NCBI GenBank assembly: GCA_002421605.1
Contig: DISJ01000009.1
Span: 317,719 to 381,718, forward strand
Direction: 5' to 3'
DNA length: 64,000 nt
DNA from: Rhodobacteraceae bacterium UBA6213
GTDB lineage: Bacteria > Pseudomonadota > Alphaproteobacteria > Rhodobacterales > Rhodobacteraceae
A program made the translations under genes and the position numbers. This document shows, in pieces, positions 16,695 through 27,230 of the stretch (position 1 is the stretch's first letter; each line of letters begins with the position of its first letter). Below the pieces are notes generated by a model. It worked only from the letters and a program-made list of their open reading frames with translations. It did no database searches and had not been told where the DNA came from.

Positions 16695-18605
16695 ATGGCC
16701 AAAGTTATCGGCATTGACCTCGGAACTACAAACAGCTGCGTCGCCATCATGGATGGCTCTCAGCCCCGCGTCATCGAAAACTCGGAAGGTGCGCGCACCA
16801 CTCCCTCGATCGTCGCCTACACAGAGACTGAACGGCTTGTGGGCCAGTCGGCCAAACGGCAGGCAGTGACCAACGCCACCAATACGGTGTTTGCCGTCAA
16901 ACGCCTGATCGGCCGCCGCATCGGCGAGCCCGAGGTCGAGAAAGACCGCAAGCTCGTGTCCTATAACATTACGGATGGCGGCAACGGCGACGCATGGGTC
17001 GAAGTGCGCGGCGAAAAATATTCGCCCGCGCAGGTTTCGGCCGTGATCCTTCAGAAAATGAAGGAAACCGCCGAAAGCTATCTGGGCGAAGAAGTCACGC
17101 AGGCGGTCATCACCGTGCCCGCGTATTTCAACGATGCCCAACGCCAAGCCACCAAGGACGCGGGCAAGATCGCGGGCCTTGAAGTGCTGCGCATCATCAA
17201 CGAACCGACCGCAGCAGCGCTGGCCTATGGCCTTGACAAGAAAGAAGCAAAAACCATCGCGGTCTATGACCTCGGCGGCGGCACCTTCGACATCACCATT
17301 CTGGAAATCGACGACGGCCTGTTCGAAGTCAAATCGACCAATGGCGACACCTTCCTAGGTGGTGAAGATTTCGACATGCGGATTGTCAGCTATCTCGCCG
17401 AAGAGTTTCGCAAGGAGCACGGCGTTGATCTGACGAAAGACAAGATGGCCCTGCAACGCCTGAAAGAGGCGGCTGAAAAGGCCAAGATCGAACTTTCGTC
17501 GAGCCAGCAGACCGAAATCAACCAGCCGTTTATCTCGATGAACGCGCAATCGGGCACGCCGCTGCACATGGTCATGAAGCTGACCCGCGCCAAGCTGGAA
17601 AGCCTTGTGAGCGATCTGATCAAAGCCTCGCTCAAACCCTGCGCCGCAGCGCTGAAGGATGCCGGCGTTTCCAAGGCCGACATCGACGAAATCGTGCTGG
17701 TAGGCGGCATGACGCGGATGCCGAAAGTGGTTGAAGAGGTAACTGCCTTCTTCGGCAAAGAGCCGCACAAGGGCGTCAACCCCGACGAAGTCGTGGCGCT
17801 GGGTGCGGCCATTCAGGCCGGCGTGCTGCAAGGTGACGTGAAAGACGTGGTTCTGCTTGACGTGACCCCGCTGAGCCTCGGCATCGAAACGCTGGGCGGC
17901 GTGTTCACCCGTCTGATCGACCGCAACACCACGATCCCGACCAAGAAAAGCCAAGTGTTCTCGACCGCCGAAGACAACCAGAACGCAGTGACGATCCGGG
18001 TGTTCCAGGGCGAGCGCGAAATGGCGGCCGACAACAAGATGCTGGGCATGTTCAACCTAGAAGACATCCCGCCCGCACCGCGTGGCCTTCCCCAGATCGA
18101 GGTGACCTTCGACATCGACGCCAACGGCATCGTTTCGGTGAACGCCAAGGACAAGGGCACCGGCAAAGCGCAACAGATCACCATTCAGGCCTCAGGCGGG
18201 CTTACCGACGCCGAGATCGATAAGATGGTGAAGGATGCCGAGGCCAACGCCGACGCCGACCGTAACCGCAAGGAACTGGTCGAAACCCGCAACCATGCCG
18301 AAGGCCTGCTGCACTCGACCAAGAAGTCGCTCGATGAACACGGCGACAAGGTTGATGGTTCGACCGTTGAAGTGATCGAACTGGCCATGAAGGCGCTGGA
18401 AGAGACGCTGAAATCAGACGATGTCGGCAAGATCAAAGGCGGGGTGCAGAACCTCACCGATGCCGCCATGAAGCTGGGCGAAGCGATCTACAAGGCCAGC
18501 GCTGCCGCAAGCGAAGGGGCCGCCGAAGAAGACGCGCCGCATGGTGTGGACGATGACATCGTCGATGCCGACTTCGAGGACCTTGGCGACAAAAAGCGCA
18601 AGTAA
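16695..18605 (+). CDS. dnaK: Molecular chaperone DnaK (Hsp70)
   Basis: A 636-residue ATP-dependent chaperone for nascent and heat-damaged proteins, which also controls RpoH stability in proteobacteria. The actin-like ATPase domain begins [27 protein letters not shown] and [12 protein letters not shown] are the phosphate and adenosine motifs. The substrate-binding domain starts near [14 protein letters not shown], and the acidic C-terminal tail [12 protein letters not shown] matches the family. ATG at 16695 is chosen because the protein begins at the conserved N-terminus; an in-frame ATG 17 codons earlier adds only a basic, non-conserved leader. dnaJ follows after 70 bases. Confidence 0.98.
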   Translation: MAKVIGIDLGTTNSCVAIMDGSQPRVIENSEGARTTPSIVAYTETERLVGQSAKRQAVTNATNTVFAVKRLIGRRIGEPEVEKDRKLVSYNITDGGNGDAWVEVRGEKYSPAQVSAVILQKMKETAESYLGEEVTQAVITVPAYFNDAQRQATKDAGKIAGLEVLRIINEPTAAALAYGLDKKEAKTIAVYDLGGGTFDITILEIDDGLFEVKSTNGDTFLGGEDFDMRIVSYLAEEFRKEHGVDLTKDKMALQRLKEAAEKAKIELSSSQQTEINQPFISMNAQSGTPLHMVMKLTRAKLESLVSDLIKASLKPCAAALKDAGVSKADIDEIVLVGGMTRMPKVVEEVTAFFGKEPHKGVNPDEVVALGAAIQAGVLQGDVKDVVLLDVTPLSLGIETLGGVFTRLIDRNTTIPTKKSQVFSTAEDNQNAVTIRVFQGEREMAADNKMLGMFNLEDIPPAPRGLPQIEVTFDIDANGIVSVNAKDKGTGKAQQITIQASGGLTDAEIDKMVKDAEANADADRNRKELVETRNHAEGLLHSTKKSLDEHGDKVDGSTVEVIELAMKALEETLKSDDVGKIKGGVQNLTDAAMKLGEAIYKASAAASEGAAEEDAPHGVDDDIVDADFEDLGDKKRK

Positions 18606-18622
18606 GCGCAGGAACCCACGCT

Positions 18623-18649
18623 CCGGCTGCCACGATCAGTGGCGGCCGG
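18623..18649 (+). other. Hairpin in the dnaK-dnaJ intergenic region
   Basis: An 11-bp stem (CCGGCTGCCAC paired with GTGGCGGCCGG, one G-T wobble) with a five-base loop lies 18 bases after the dnaK stop. No T-run follows, so it is not a standard intrinsic terminator. It may slow or partly stop transcription, or protect the dnaK mRNA from 3' decay and so keep DnaK above DnaJ levels (inferred). Confidence 0.55.
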
Positions 18650-18675
18650 GGCAGGGCTCCCGATAGGGGCGGCAG

Positions 18676-19833
18676 ATGGCAAAGAGAGATTTCTACGAGG
18701 TTCTGGGCCTCTCGCGCGGCGCCAATGCCGAAGAGATCAAGAAAGCCTATCGTAGCAAGGCAAAAGAACTTCATCCCGATCGCAACCAATCCAGTCCCGA
18801 CGCCGAGGCCAAGTTCAAGGAAGTGAACGAGGCTTATGAGGTGCTCAAGGACGACCAGCGCAAGGCGGCCTACGACCGTTTTGGCCACGCCGCCTTTGAA
18901 AACGGTATGGGCGGCGGCCCCGGCGGTGCGCGCCATCCAGGCGGGCAAGGTGATTTCGCTTCGGCCTTTTCGGATGTTTTCGAAGATCTGTTTGGCGATT
19001 TCATGGGCGGGCGCGGCGGCGCACAAGGCGGGCGCACACGCGCCAGCCGTGGGTCTGATTTGCGCTACAACCTGCGTGTGTCCCTGGAAGAGGCCTACGC
19101 GGGGGTGCCAAAGTCGATCACCGTGCCCGGCTCGCATGCCTGTCAGGCCTGCAACGGCACCGGTGCTGAAGGCGGCGCTGAGCCAACCGCCTGCCCGACC
19201 TGCTCGGGCATGGGCAAGGTGCGCGCGCAGAACGGCTTTTTCACGGTCGAGCGAACCTGCCCCACCTGTAACGGCGCGGGCCATGTGATCAAGACTCCCT
19301 GCCGCGTCTGCCATGGCGCAGGCCGGGTTGAGAAAGACCGCACCTTGCAGGTCAACATTCCCTCCGGCGTTGAAACTGGCACCCGCATCCGGCTGGCGGG
19401 CGAGGGCGAGGCGGGCGCGCGCGGTGGCCCGGCGGGCGATCTGTATATTTTCATCGAAGTGCGCGAGCACACGATCTTTCAGCGCGACGGCACAACGCTG
19501 TTTTGCCGGGTGCCGGTCAGTATGGCCTCGGCAGCACTTGGCGGCGAGGTTGAGGTGCCCACGATCGAGGGTGGGCGCAGCCTAGTGAAGATTCCCGCAG
19601 GCAGCCAGTCGGGCCGCCAGATGCGGCTGCGCGGCAAGGGTATGCCAAGCCTGCGCGGCGGTGGGCAAGCGGGCGACATGGTGATCGAGCTTGCCGTCGA
19701 AACGCCGGTCAACCTGACCGGGCGGCAGCGCGAGATTCTGCGCGAATTCGACAAGATCGAAGCCGATAACAACCCCGAAACCGCCTCGTTCTTCAAAAAG
19801 GTCAAAGGCTTCTGGGCGGCAATGAAGGGTTGA
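18676..19833 (+). CDS. dnaJ: Chaperone DnaJ (Hsp40)
   Basis: A 385-residue type I J-protein that delivers substrates to DnaK and stimulates its ATPase. The J domain (1-70) holds the HPD motif at 33-35. A Gly-rich linker follows (about 75-130), then four zinc-binding CxxCxGxG repeats ([32 protein letters not shown]) and the C-terminal substrate-binding domains. It lies downstream of dnaK in the same direction, and the dnaK heat-shock promoter probably drives both. Confidence 0.97.
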   Translation: MAKRDFYEVLGLSRGANAEEIKKAYRSKAKELHPDRNQSSPDAEAKFKEVNEAYEVLKDDQRKAAYDRFGHAAFENGMGGGPGGARHPGGQGDFASAFSDVFEDLFGDFMGGRGGAQGGRTRASRGSDLRYNLRVSLEEAYAGVPKSITVPGSHACQACNGTGAEGGAEPTACPTCSGMGKVRAQNGFFTVERTCPTCNGAGHVIKTPCRVCHGAGRVEKDRTLQVNIPSGVETGTRIRLAGEGEAGARGGPAGDLYIFIEVREHTIFQRDGTTLFCRVPVSMASAALGGEVEVPTIEGGRSLVKIPAGSQSGRQMRLRGKGMPSLRGGGQAGDMVIELAVETPVNLTGRQREILREFDKIEADNNPETASFFKKVKGFWAAMKG

Positions 19834-19842
19834 GAGGTGGCA

Positions 19843-19873
19843 GTGCCTCCGGCGGGGATATTTTGCCTGAAGC
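19843..19873 (+). repeat. Short intergenic element resembling the Rhodobacteraceae CCTCCGGCGGG(G)ATATTT repeat
   Basis: Just after dnaJ the sequence GTGCCTCCGGCGGGGATATT continues into TTGCCTGAAG. From memory, near-identical GCCTCCGGCGGG-ATATTT strings occur many times between genes in Rhodobacteraceae genomes. The inner CCTCCGGCGGGG can fold into a small hairpin. Only one copy is visible here, so the repeat status rests on recollection. Confidence 0.4.
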
Positions 19874-19920
19874 ATGCGGGAATTAACCATTCCTAAACCA
19901 TGCCGCGCCAGCATTGCCGC

Positions 19921-20691
19921 ATGACCCGCGCCCCTGCCTTTGGTGAACGCCCGATGCCGCTTTTCGCCCGTGATGGCGACGAGGCGGCGGCGGGCGCACT
20001 GGCGGCGGGCGCGCGATTGCCCTCGTATATCCGCGATCATCGCAAACGCTTGCGCGAACGCTTCATGCAGGGCGGCGCAGGCGCTGTGCCGGAATATGAA
20101 TTGCTGGAACTGCTGCTGTTTCGCGCCATCCCTCGCCAAGATGTAAAGCCGTTGGCGCGCCGCCTGCTTGATACGTTTGGCGACCTGAACCGGGTGCTCT
20201 CGGCCCCGCCCGCGCGGCTGCTTGCGGTTGAAGGTGTGGGCGAGGCGGTGGTGCAAGAGCTGAAGATCGTCGAGGCGGTGGCACACCGTATGGCGCGTTC
20301 GCGCGTGTTGCACCGCGCGGTGCTGTCCAGTTGGGACGCGCTGCTCGACTATTGCCACACTGCCATGGCGCACCGCGAGACAGAGCAGTTTCGCGTGCTG
20401 TACCTTGACCGCAAGAATGTGCTGATCGCGGATGAGGAGCAGGCGCGCGGTAGCGTCGATCATGTGCCGGTCTATCCGCGCGAGGTGGTCAAGCGCGCGC
20501 TTGAGGTAAACGCCTCGGCGCTGATTCTGGTTCACAACCACCCTTCGGGTGACCCCACACCTTCGGAATCCGACATTGCCATGACCGCCAAGGTGCAAGA
20601 GGCGGCAGCGGCGCTGGGCATCGTGCTGCACGACCATCTCATTGTCGGCAAATGCCGCGAGCTAAGCTTTCGCGCCCAAGGCTACCTTTAG
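19921..20691 (+). CDS. radC: RadC family protein (UPF0758, JAMM metalloprotease-like)
   Basis: A 256-residue protein. The N-terminal helix-hairpin-helix region (about 30-110) includes LLAVEGVGEAVVQELK. The C-terminal JAB/JAMM-like domain has the metal motif HNHPSGDPTPSESD. Despite its name the family has no proven role in repair; it is widespread and often linked to mobile DNA. Start choice is unsure: ATG at 19921 gives the usual N-terminus, while another ATG seven codons earlier is also in frame, and neither has a good ribosome binding site. Its stop overlaps that of the convergent gene. Confidence 0.9.
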   Translation: MTRAPAFGERPMPLFARDGDEAAAGALAAGARLPSYIRDHRKRLRERFMQGGAGAVPEYELLELLLFRAIPRQDVKPLARRLLDTFGDLNRVLSAPPARLLAVEGVGEAVVQELKIVEAVAHRMARSRVLHRAVLSSWDALLDYCHTAMAHRETEQFRVLYLDRKNVLIADEEQARGSVDHVPVYPREVVKRALEVNASALILVHNHPSGDPTPSESDIAMTAKVQEAAAALGIVLHDHLIVGKCRELSFRAQGYL

Positions 20692-21527
20692 TCTGCCTGG
20701 GCCTGCGCCAGCGACATCGGTGCAGGTGGCAGCGGCACCAGCACGGCGCCGTCGATACCGTCGCAATCGGGCATGGCGAGCGTGATTGGCAGCGCATCCG
20801 CGACCCCAGTCCGCAGCACGATTGCGTCAAGATCGCCACCGCAGGTGTTCGCGCCAAGATCGGCGCGCACTATCGGCGGCTCTGCGTTGGCCGCGCTGGC
20901 AACGCTGCGGATTTCGGCCAGCAGCGCGGGTTCAGCGCCAAGGTCGCCAAGCAAGGTCAGCTCGGCGTCAGGTTGTGCGATGAAATGCAGCGCGCTGCTT
21001 GCCCCGGCCAGCAGCGCCGCGCGTTCATAGCCGTCGATGCTGTCAAGTTGCGCCGTTGCAATCAGCGCTGCCCCTTCTGGCAGCAGTGCCTGCACCTGCA
21101 CGTCGCGTGCAAGCGCCGGGATGGTTGCTTTGTAGCCGCCATCAGCGTCGGTCAATACGGCAAAGGCAAGCTCGCCCATGCGCATCTCAACGCGCTCCAG
21201 CGGCATACAGGGCGCGGCGAGGCGAACCTGCACCAAGGCCCCCGGCAAGGGCACAACGGCCAGCGTAGGATCACCACAGAGCAGCGCAGGGGCAAGTGCC
21301 GTTGTTGTGGTTGCAACCTCGCGCACGGATGGGTGCGCGAGCAGCATTGGCAGTTGCGGCGCCGCGGCAAAGACTTCGGCTGGTGGCGCGGCGCTGGCGG
21401 GTGGCGGAGCGGCGTTGGCGGCGCTCAGGAGTGTGCCGGCTGGCGCATCGTGCTGCATGTACCAGCCGCTGGCGGCGGCAATGGCCACTGATGCGGCTAT
21501 GGCCACAATTCTACGGATGTTGCGCAT
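20688..21527 (-). CDS. Secreted or membrane-anchored protein of unknown function
   Basis: A 279-residue protein I do not recognise. It starts with a basic stretch and one hydrophobic segment (about residues 5-22, IVAIAASVAIAAA), followed by an Ala/Pro-rich linker to about residue 60. The rest is a globular, acidic domain rich in Ala and Leu with four cysteines (LLCGDP, APCMPL, NTCGGD, PDCDG), which could form two disulfides in the periplasm. A short stretch, LVQVRLAAPCMPLERVEM followed by LAFAVLTDADGGY, looks like a beta-rich unit. It lies downstream of secA in the same direction but 120 bases away, and is convergent with radC. Confidence 0.7.
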   Translation of the reverse strand: MRNIRRIVAIAASVAIAAASGWYMQHDAPAGTLLSAANAAPPPASAAPPAEVFAAAPQLPMLLAHPSVREVATTTTALAPALLCGDPTLAVVPLPGALVQVRLAAPCMPLERVEMRMGELAFAVLTDADGGYKATIPALARDVQVQALLPEGAALIATAQLDSIDGYERAALLAGASSALHFIAQPDAELTLLGDLGAEPALLAEIRSVASAANAEPPIVRADLGANTCGGDLDAIVLRTGVADALPITLAMPDCDGIDGAVLVPLPPAPMSLAQAQAD

Positions 21528-21612
21528 TTTTTGCCTCTCACCCTATTCAACGGGGTGAATATGGCAGGCAATCGTGGCGCCAGCGTGGCGTGGGTGGGGC
21601 AGTGCCGACGCG

Positions 21613-21636
21613 GCGGGGCACCCAATGGGCCCCCGC
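21613..21636 (-). terminator. GC-rich hairpin downstream of secA
   Basis: Just after the secA stop, the minus strand can form a stem of GCGGGG with CCCCGC, extended by an inner CCC-GGG pair. There is no T-run, so this is a weak or Rho-assisted terminator at best. Confidence 0.3.
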
Positions 21637-21647
21637 CGGATTTGGTC

Positions 21648-24380
<2,733 letters not shown>

Positions 24381-24562
24381 ATGTTCTCCGCAGGTTTCAT
24401 CGACCTTATCTCGTGATGTCCGGCCTTGCCCGCACCCGCGGGCTTGCCTAAAACGGCTGCAACAAATGAACGTGCGGCCTTCACGAGAACCATTGGCGAT
24501 GTAAGGGTCTGCTGTCAGAGTGTCAACGCCGCCGGAGGGTGCGGCAAATCAGGAGTGGCTTT

Positions 24563-25408
24563 ATGGCTTTCGGAACGAGACTTCTTGCTGCGGGCGCGAT
24601 CGCGTTGGCGCTAGCAACGCCGCTGCGCGCGGCCGATCTTTCGGCCGACACTGTGGTGGCTACGGTAAACGGCACAGACATCACCTTGGGGCAGATGGTT
24701 GCCCTGCGCGCTGGTTTGCCCGAGGGCTATCTTGTGCTGCCCGACGACATTCTTTTTGACGGCATCCTGCAACAGTTGATCCAGCAGTTGGCGCTGGCCC
24801 AAATTGCCGAAAAGCAACTGACGCCTTTCGACGTCGATATGCTCGAGGTGCAGCGGCTGAATTACCTCGCCTCGGTGATGCTTGACGCGGCGGTGGCCAA
24901 TTCGGTCAGCGACGAAAAGGTGCAAGCCGCTTACGACGCGCAATATCTCAACGCCGCGCCCGTGCGCGAATATAACGCGGCCCATATTCTTGTTGCGACC
25001 GAAGAAGAAGCCAAGGCGATCCGCGCAGAGCTTGATGCCGGTGGCGATTTCGCGGCGATCGCCCGCGAGAAATCGACCGATGGGGCCGCGGCCGCAGGTG
25101 GCGATCTGGGCTGGTTCGCGCTGGATCAAATGGTTGAACCCTTCGCCGCCGCCGTGGCGCAACTCGAGGCCGGGCAGATCGGCGGGCCGGTGCAAACCGA
25201 ATACGGCTGGCACCTGATCAAAGTTTCCGAAACCCGCCTTGCAGAGGTTCCCGCGCTCGACATGGTTCGCAACGACCTTGAAAACACACTGCAAATGAAC
25301 GCAGTGCAGGAGCGCCTTGATCAAGCCGTGGCCGAAGCACAAGTCACGCAAGCGACCGACGGCATCGACAAGGCAATCCTGAAAGACCTGGCGCAAAGCG
25401 CCGAATAA
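24563..25408 (+). CDS. Periplasmic parvulin-type peptidyl-prolyl isomerase
   Basis: A 281-residue PrsA/SurA-like foldase. A signal peptide covers about residues 1-24 (MAFGTRLLAAG start, cleavage after LRA). An N-terminal SurA-type helical domain follows, and the PpiC domain lies at about 130-225, with AAHILVATEEEAKAI, GGDLGWFALDQMV and YGWHLIKV. It assists folding of outer-membrane or secreted proteins after Sec export. ATG at 24563 has AGGAG seven bases upstream; an in-frame ATG eight codons earlier lies before this site. It is followed 13 bases later by argJ. Confidence 0.92.
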   Translation: MAFGTRLLAAGAIALALATPLRAADLSADTVVATVNGTDITLGQMVALRAGLPEGYLVLPDDILFDGILQQLIQQLALAQIAEKQLTPFDVDMLEVQRLNYLASVMLDAAVANSVSDEKVQAAYDAQYLNAAPVREYNAAHILVATEEEAKAIRAELDAGGDFAAIAREKSTDGAAAAGGDLGWFALDQMVEPFAAAVAQLEAGQIGGPVQTEYGWHLIKVSETRLAEVPALDMVRNDLENTLQMNAVQERLDQAVAEAQVTQATDGIDKAILKDLAQSAE

Positions 25409-25421
25409 ACGAGGCAAAGCC

Positions 25422-26786
25422 ATGGCCAAGACCAACAAGGACTGGAAATCTCGGGCCGACAAGCTCAAGGCCAGGCTGAAAAAGCTCGAAAAACGGCTAG
25501 AGGCGGCTTTGCGGCCGCCCAGCCCCGCGCCTACAGGCAGCAAACCCGCAGCGATGTCGCCGCTGGCCCCGGCAGCCTTTCCGGCGCTGCCCGTGATTGC
25601 GGGGGTCGAGTTCGCAGCGATTGCGGCCGGGGTGCGTTACGTCGGGCGCTCGGACGTGATGTTGGTGCGGCTGGCGCCGGGAACTGCGGTGGCGGGCGCC
25701 TTTACCCGCTCCTCCACCCGCGCCGCCTGCATCCACGATTGTCAGGCAAAGCTGCGCGCCAAGGCGCCCGAAGGTGCCGGTGCGGCGATCATCGTCAACT
25801 CTGGCAATGCCAACGCCTTTACCGGCGCCGCGGGGCAAGAGGCGGTTGATGCCGTCACTGGCGCTGTGGCGTCCGCGCTGGGAATGCCCGCAAGCCGGGT
25901 GTTTTCATCCTCGACAGGGGTGATTGGCGAGCCGCTTCCCTATGCGCGCATCACCGCCAAGGTGCCAGAGCTGGCCGCCACCCTTTCGCCCGGCGGGATC
26001 GAGCTTGCGGCCCGCGCGATCATGACCACCGACACTTTCGCCAAAGGTGCCTCGGCCCAAATCGAAGGCGAGGGCGGCACAATTCACATTGCGGGCTTTG
26101 CCAAAGGTTCAGGCATGATCGCACCCGACATGGCGACGATGCTTGTCTATATCTTCACCGATGCCAAAATTGCGCCGGCCAAGCTGCAAAAGATCATTTC
26201 GGGGCAACTGGATACCTCGTTCAACGCAATCACCGTCGATAGCGATACCTCTACCTCCGATGCGCTGATCGTGGCGGCGACCGGCCAAAGCAGCGCCGCC
26301 GAGATCGCCAACCTGCGCTCGTCCACAGGGCGCGCCTTTGCAGCGGCTCTGGGCGGGGTCATGCTCGATCTGGCCAAGCAGGTCGTGCGCGATGGCGAAG
26401 GCGCTACAAAGTTCGTCGAGGTGCGTGTGACGGGGGCCGAAAGCAACGGCGATGCGCATCGCGTTGCCATGTCGGTGGCCAACTCGCCCTTGGTGAAAAC
26501 CGCAATCGCGGGCGAAGACGCCAACTGGGGCCGGGTAGTGGCCGCCATTGGCAAATCCGGCGCCACGGCTGATCGCGACCGCTTGCGGATTTCGTTTGGT
26601 GACATGGTTCTGGCCGAAAACGGCTGGCGCGTGCCAAGTTACGACGAAGAAAAAGCCTCGGCCTATATGGAGGGGCAAGAACTGGTTATCAGCATCGACC
26701 TTGGCCTCGGCACCGCCTCCAAAACCGTTTACACTTGCGATCTCACGCATCGCTACATCGACATCAACGCCGATTATCGGTCGTGA
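25422..26786 (+). CDS. argJ: Bifunctional ornithine/glutamate N-acetyltransferase ArgJ with an unusual N-terminal extension
   Basis: A 454-residue enzyme of arginine synthesis. It moves the acetyl group from N-acetylornithine to glutamate and may also use acetyl-CoA. The proenzyme cuts itself before Thr239 in the motif KGSGMIAPDMATML, and that Thr is the nucleophile. The first 44 residues are unusual: a Lys/Arg-rich, heptad-like helix (residues 1-33) followed by a Pro-rich linker. The family N-terminus SPLAPAAFP starts at residue 45-46, also after an ATG. GAGG seven bases before the first ATG supports the longer start. Its stop overlaps the mutT-like gene. Confidence 0.95.
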   Translation: MAKTNKDWKSRADKLKARLKKLEKRLEAALRPPSPAPTGSKPAAMSPLAPAAFPALPVIAGVEFAAIAAGVRYVGRSDVMLVRLAPGTAVAGAFTRSSTRAACIHDCQAKLRAKAPEGAGAAIIVNSGNANAFTGAAGQEAVDAVTGAVASALGMPASRVFSSSTGVIGEPLPYARITAKVPELAATLSPGGIELAARAIMTTDTFAKGASAQIEGEGGTIHIAGFAKGSGMIAPDMATMLVYIFTDAKIAPAKLQKIISGQLDTSFNAITVDSDTSTSDALIVAATGQSSAAEIANLRSSTGRAFAAALGGVMLDLAKQVVRDGEGATKFVEVRVTGAESNGDAHRVAMSVANSPLVKTAIAGEDANWGRVVAAIGKSGATADRDRLRISFGDMVLAENGWRVPSYDEEKASAYMEGQELVISIDLGLGTASKTVYTCDLTHRYIDINADYRS

Positions 26787-27181
26787 AAACACTGCTCGTT
26801 GCTGCGGTCGCGCTGATTGATGTCGATGGGCGCGTGCTCTTGGCCGAACGCCCGGCGGGCAAATCGCTTGCCGGGTTGTGGGAGTTTCCGGGCGGCAAGG
26901 TAGAGCCCGGCGAAACTCCCGAAGTCGCGCTGATCCGCGAGTTGCACGAAGAGCTTGGCATCGAAACATGGCAAAGCTGCCTTGCGCCGCTGACCTTCGC
27001 CAGCCACGCCTACGAAGATTTTCATTTGCTGATGCCGCTGTTTGCCTGCCGCAAATGGGGCGGCATCGTCACCCCGCTTGAAGGGCAGCGCCTTGCCTGG
27101 GTACGCGCGGTGGATTTGCGTAATTACCCGATGCCGCCTGCCGATCTGCCGCTGATCCCGATTCTGCGCGACTGGCTTTGA
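26783..27181 (+). CDS. mutT: Nudix hydrolase, MutT-like 8-oxo-dGTP diphosphatase
   Basis: A 132-residue Nudix enzyme. The Nudix box runs from Gly38 to Ile60 with the catalytic RE-x2-EE residues in IRELHEELGI. The phrases LLAERPAGKSLAGLWEFPGG and QRLAWVRAVDLRNYPMPPAD match MutT enzymes that remove 8-oxo-dGTP, the usual argJ neighbour in this group. The start is GTG at 26783, overlapping the argJ stop as GTGA; the reading frame upstream of it is inside argJ. A terminator lies five bases after the stop. Confidence 0.92.
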   Translation: MKTLLVAAVALIDVDGRVLLAERPAGKSLAGLWEFPGGKVEPGETPEVALIRELHEELGIETWQSCLAPLTFASHAYEDFHLLMPLFACRKWGGIVTPLEGQRLAWVRAVDLRNYPMPPADLPLIPILRDWL

Positions 27182-27185
27182 ATCG

Positions 27186-27210
27186 AAAAAGCCGCCCGAA
27201 GGCGGCTTTT
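27186..27210 (-). terminator. Bidirectional intrinsic terminator (infB operon / mutT)
   Basis: A near-perfect stem (AAAAGCCGCC with GGCGGCTTTT) closes a four-base loop. On the minus strand the loop is TTCG flanked by C and G, the very stable UUCG tetraloop, and is followed by five T. On the plus strand the loop is CGAA and four T follow. It therefore ends infB transcription best and mutT transcription as well. Confidence 0.9.
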
Positions 27211-27230
27211 CCAGAACATTGGCGGCAGGC

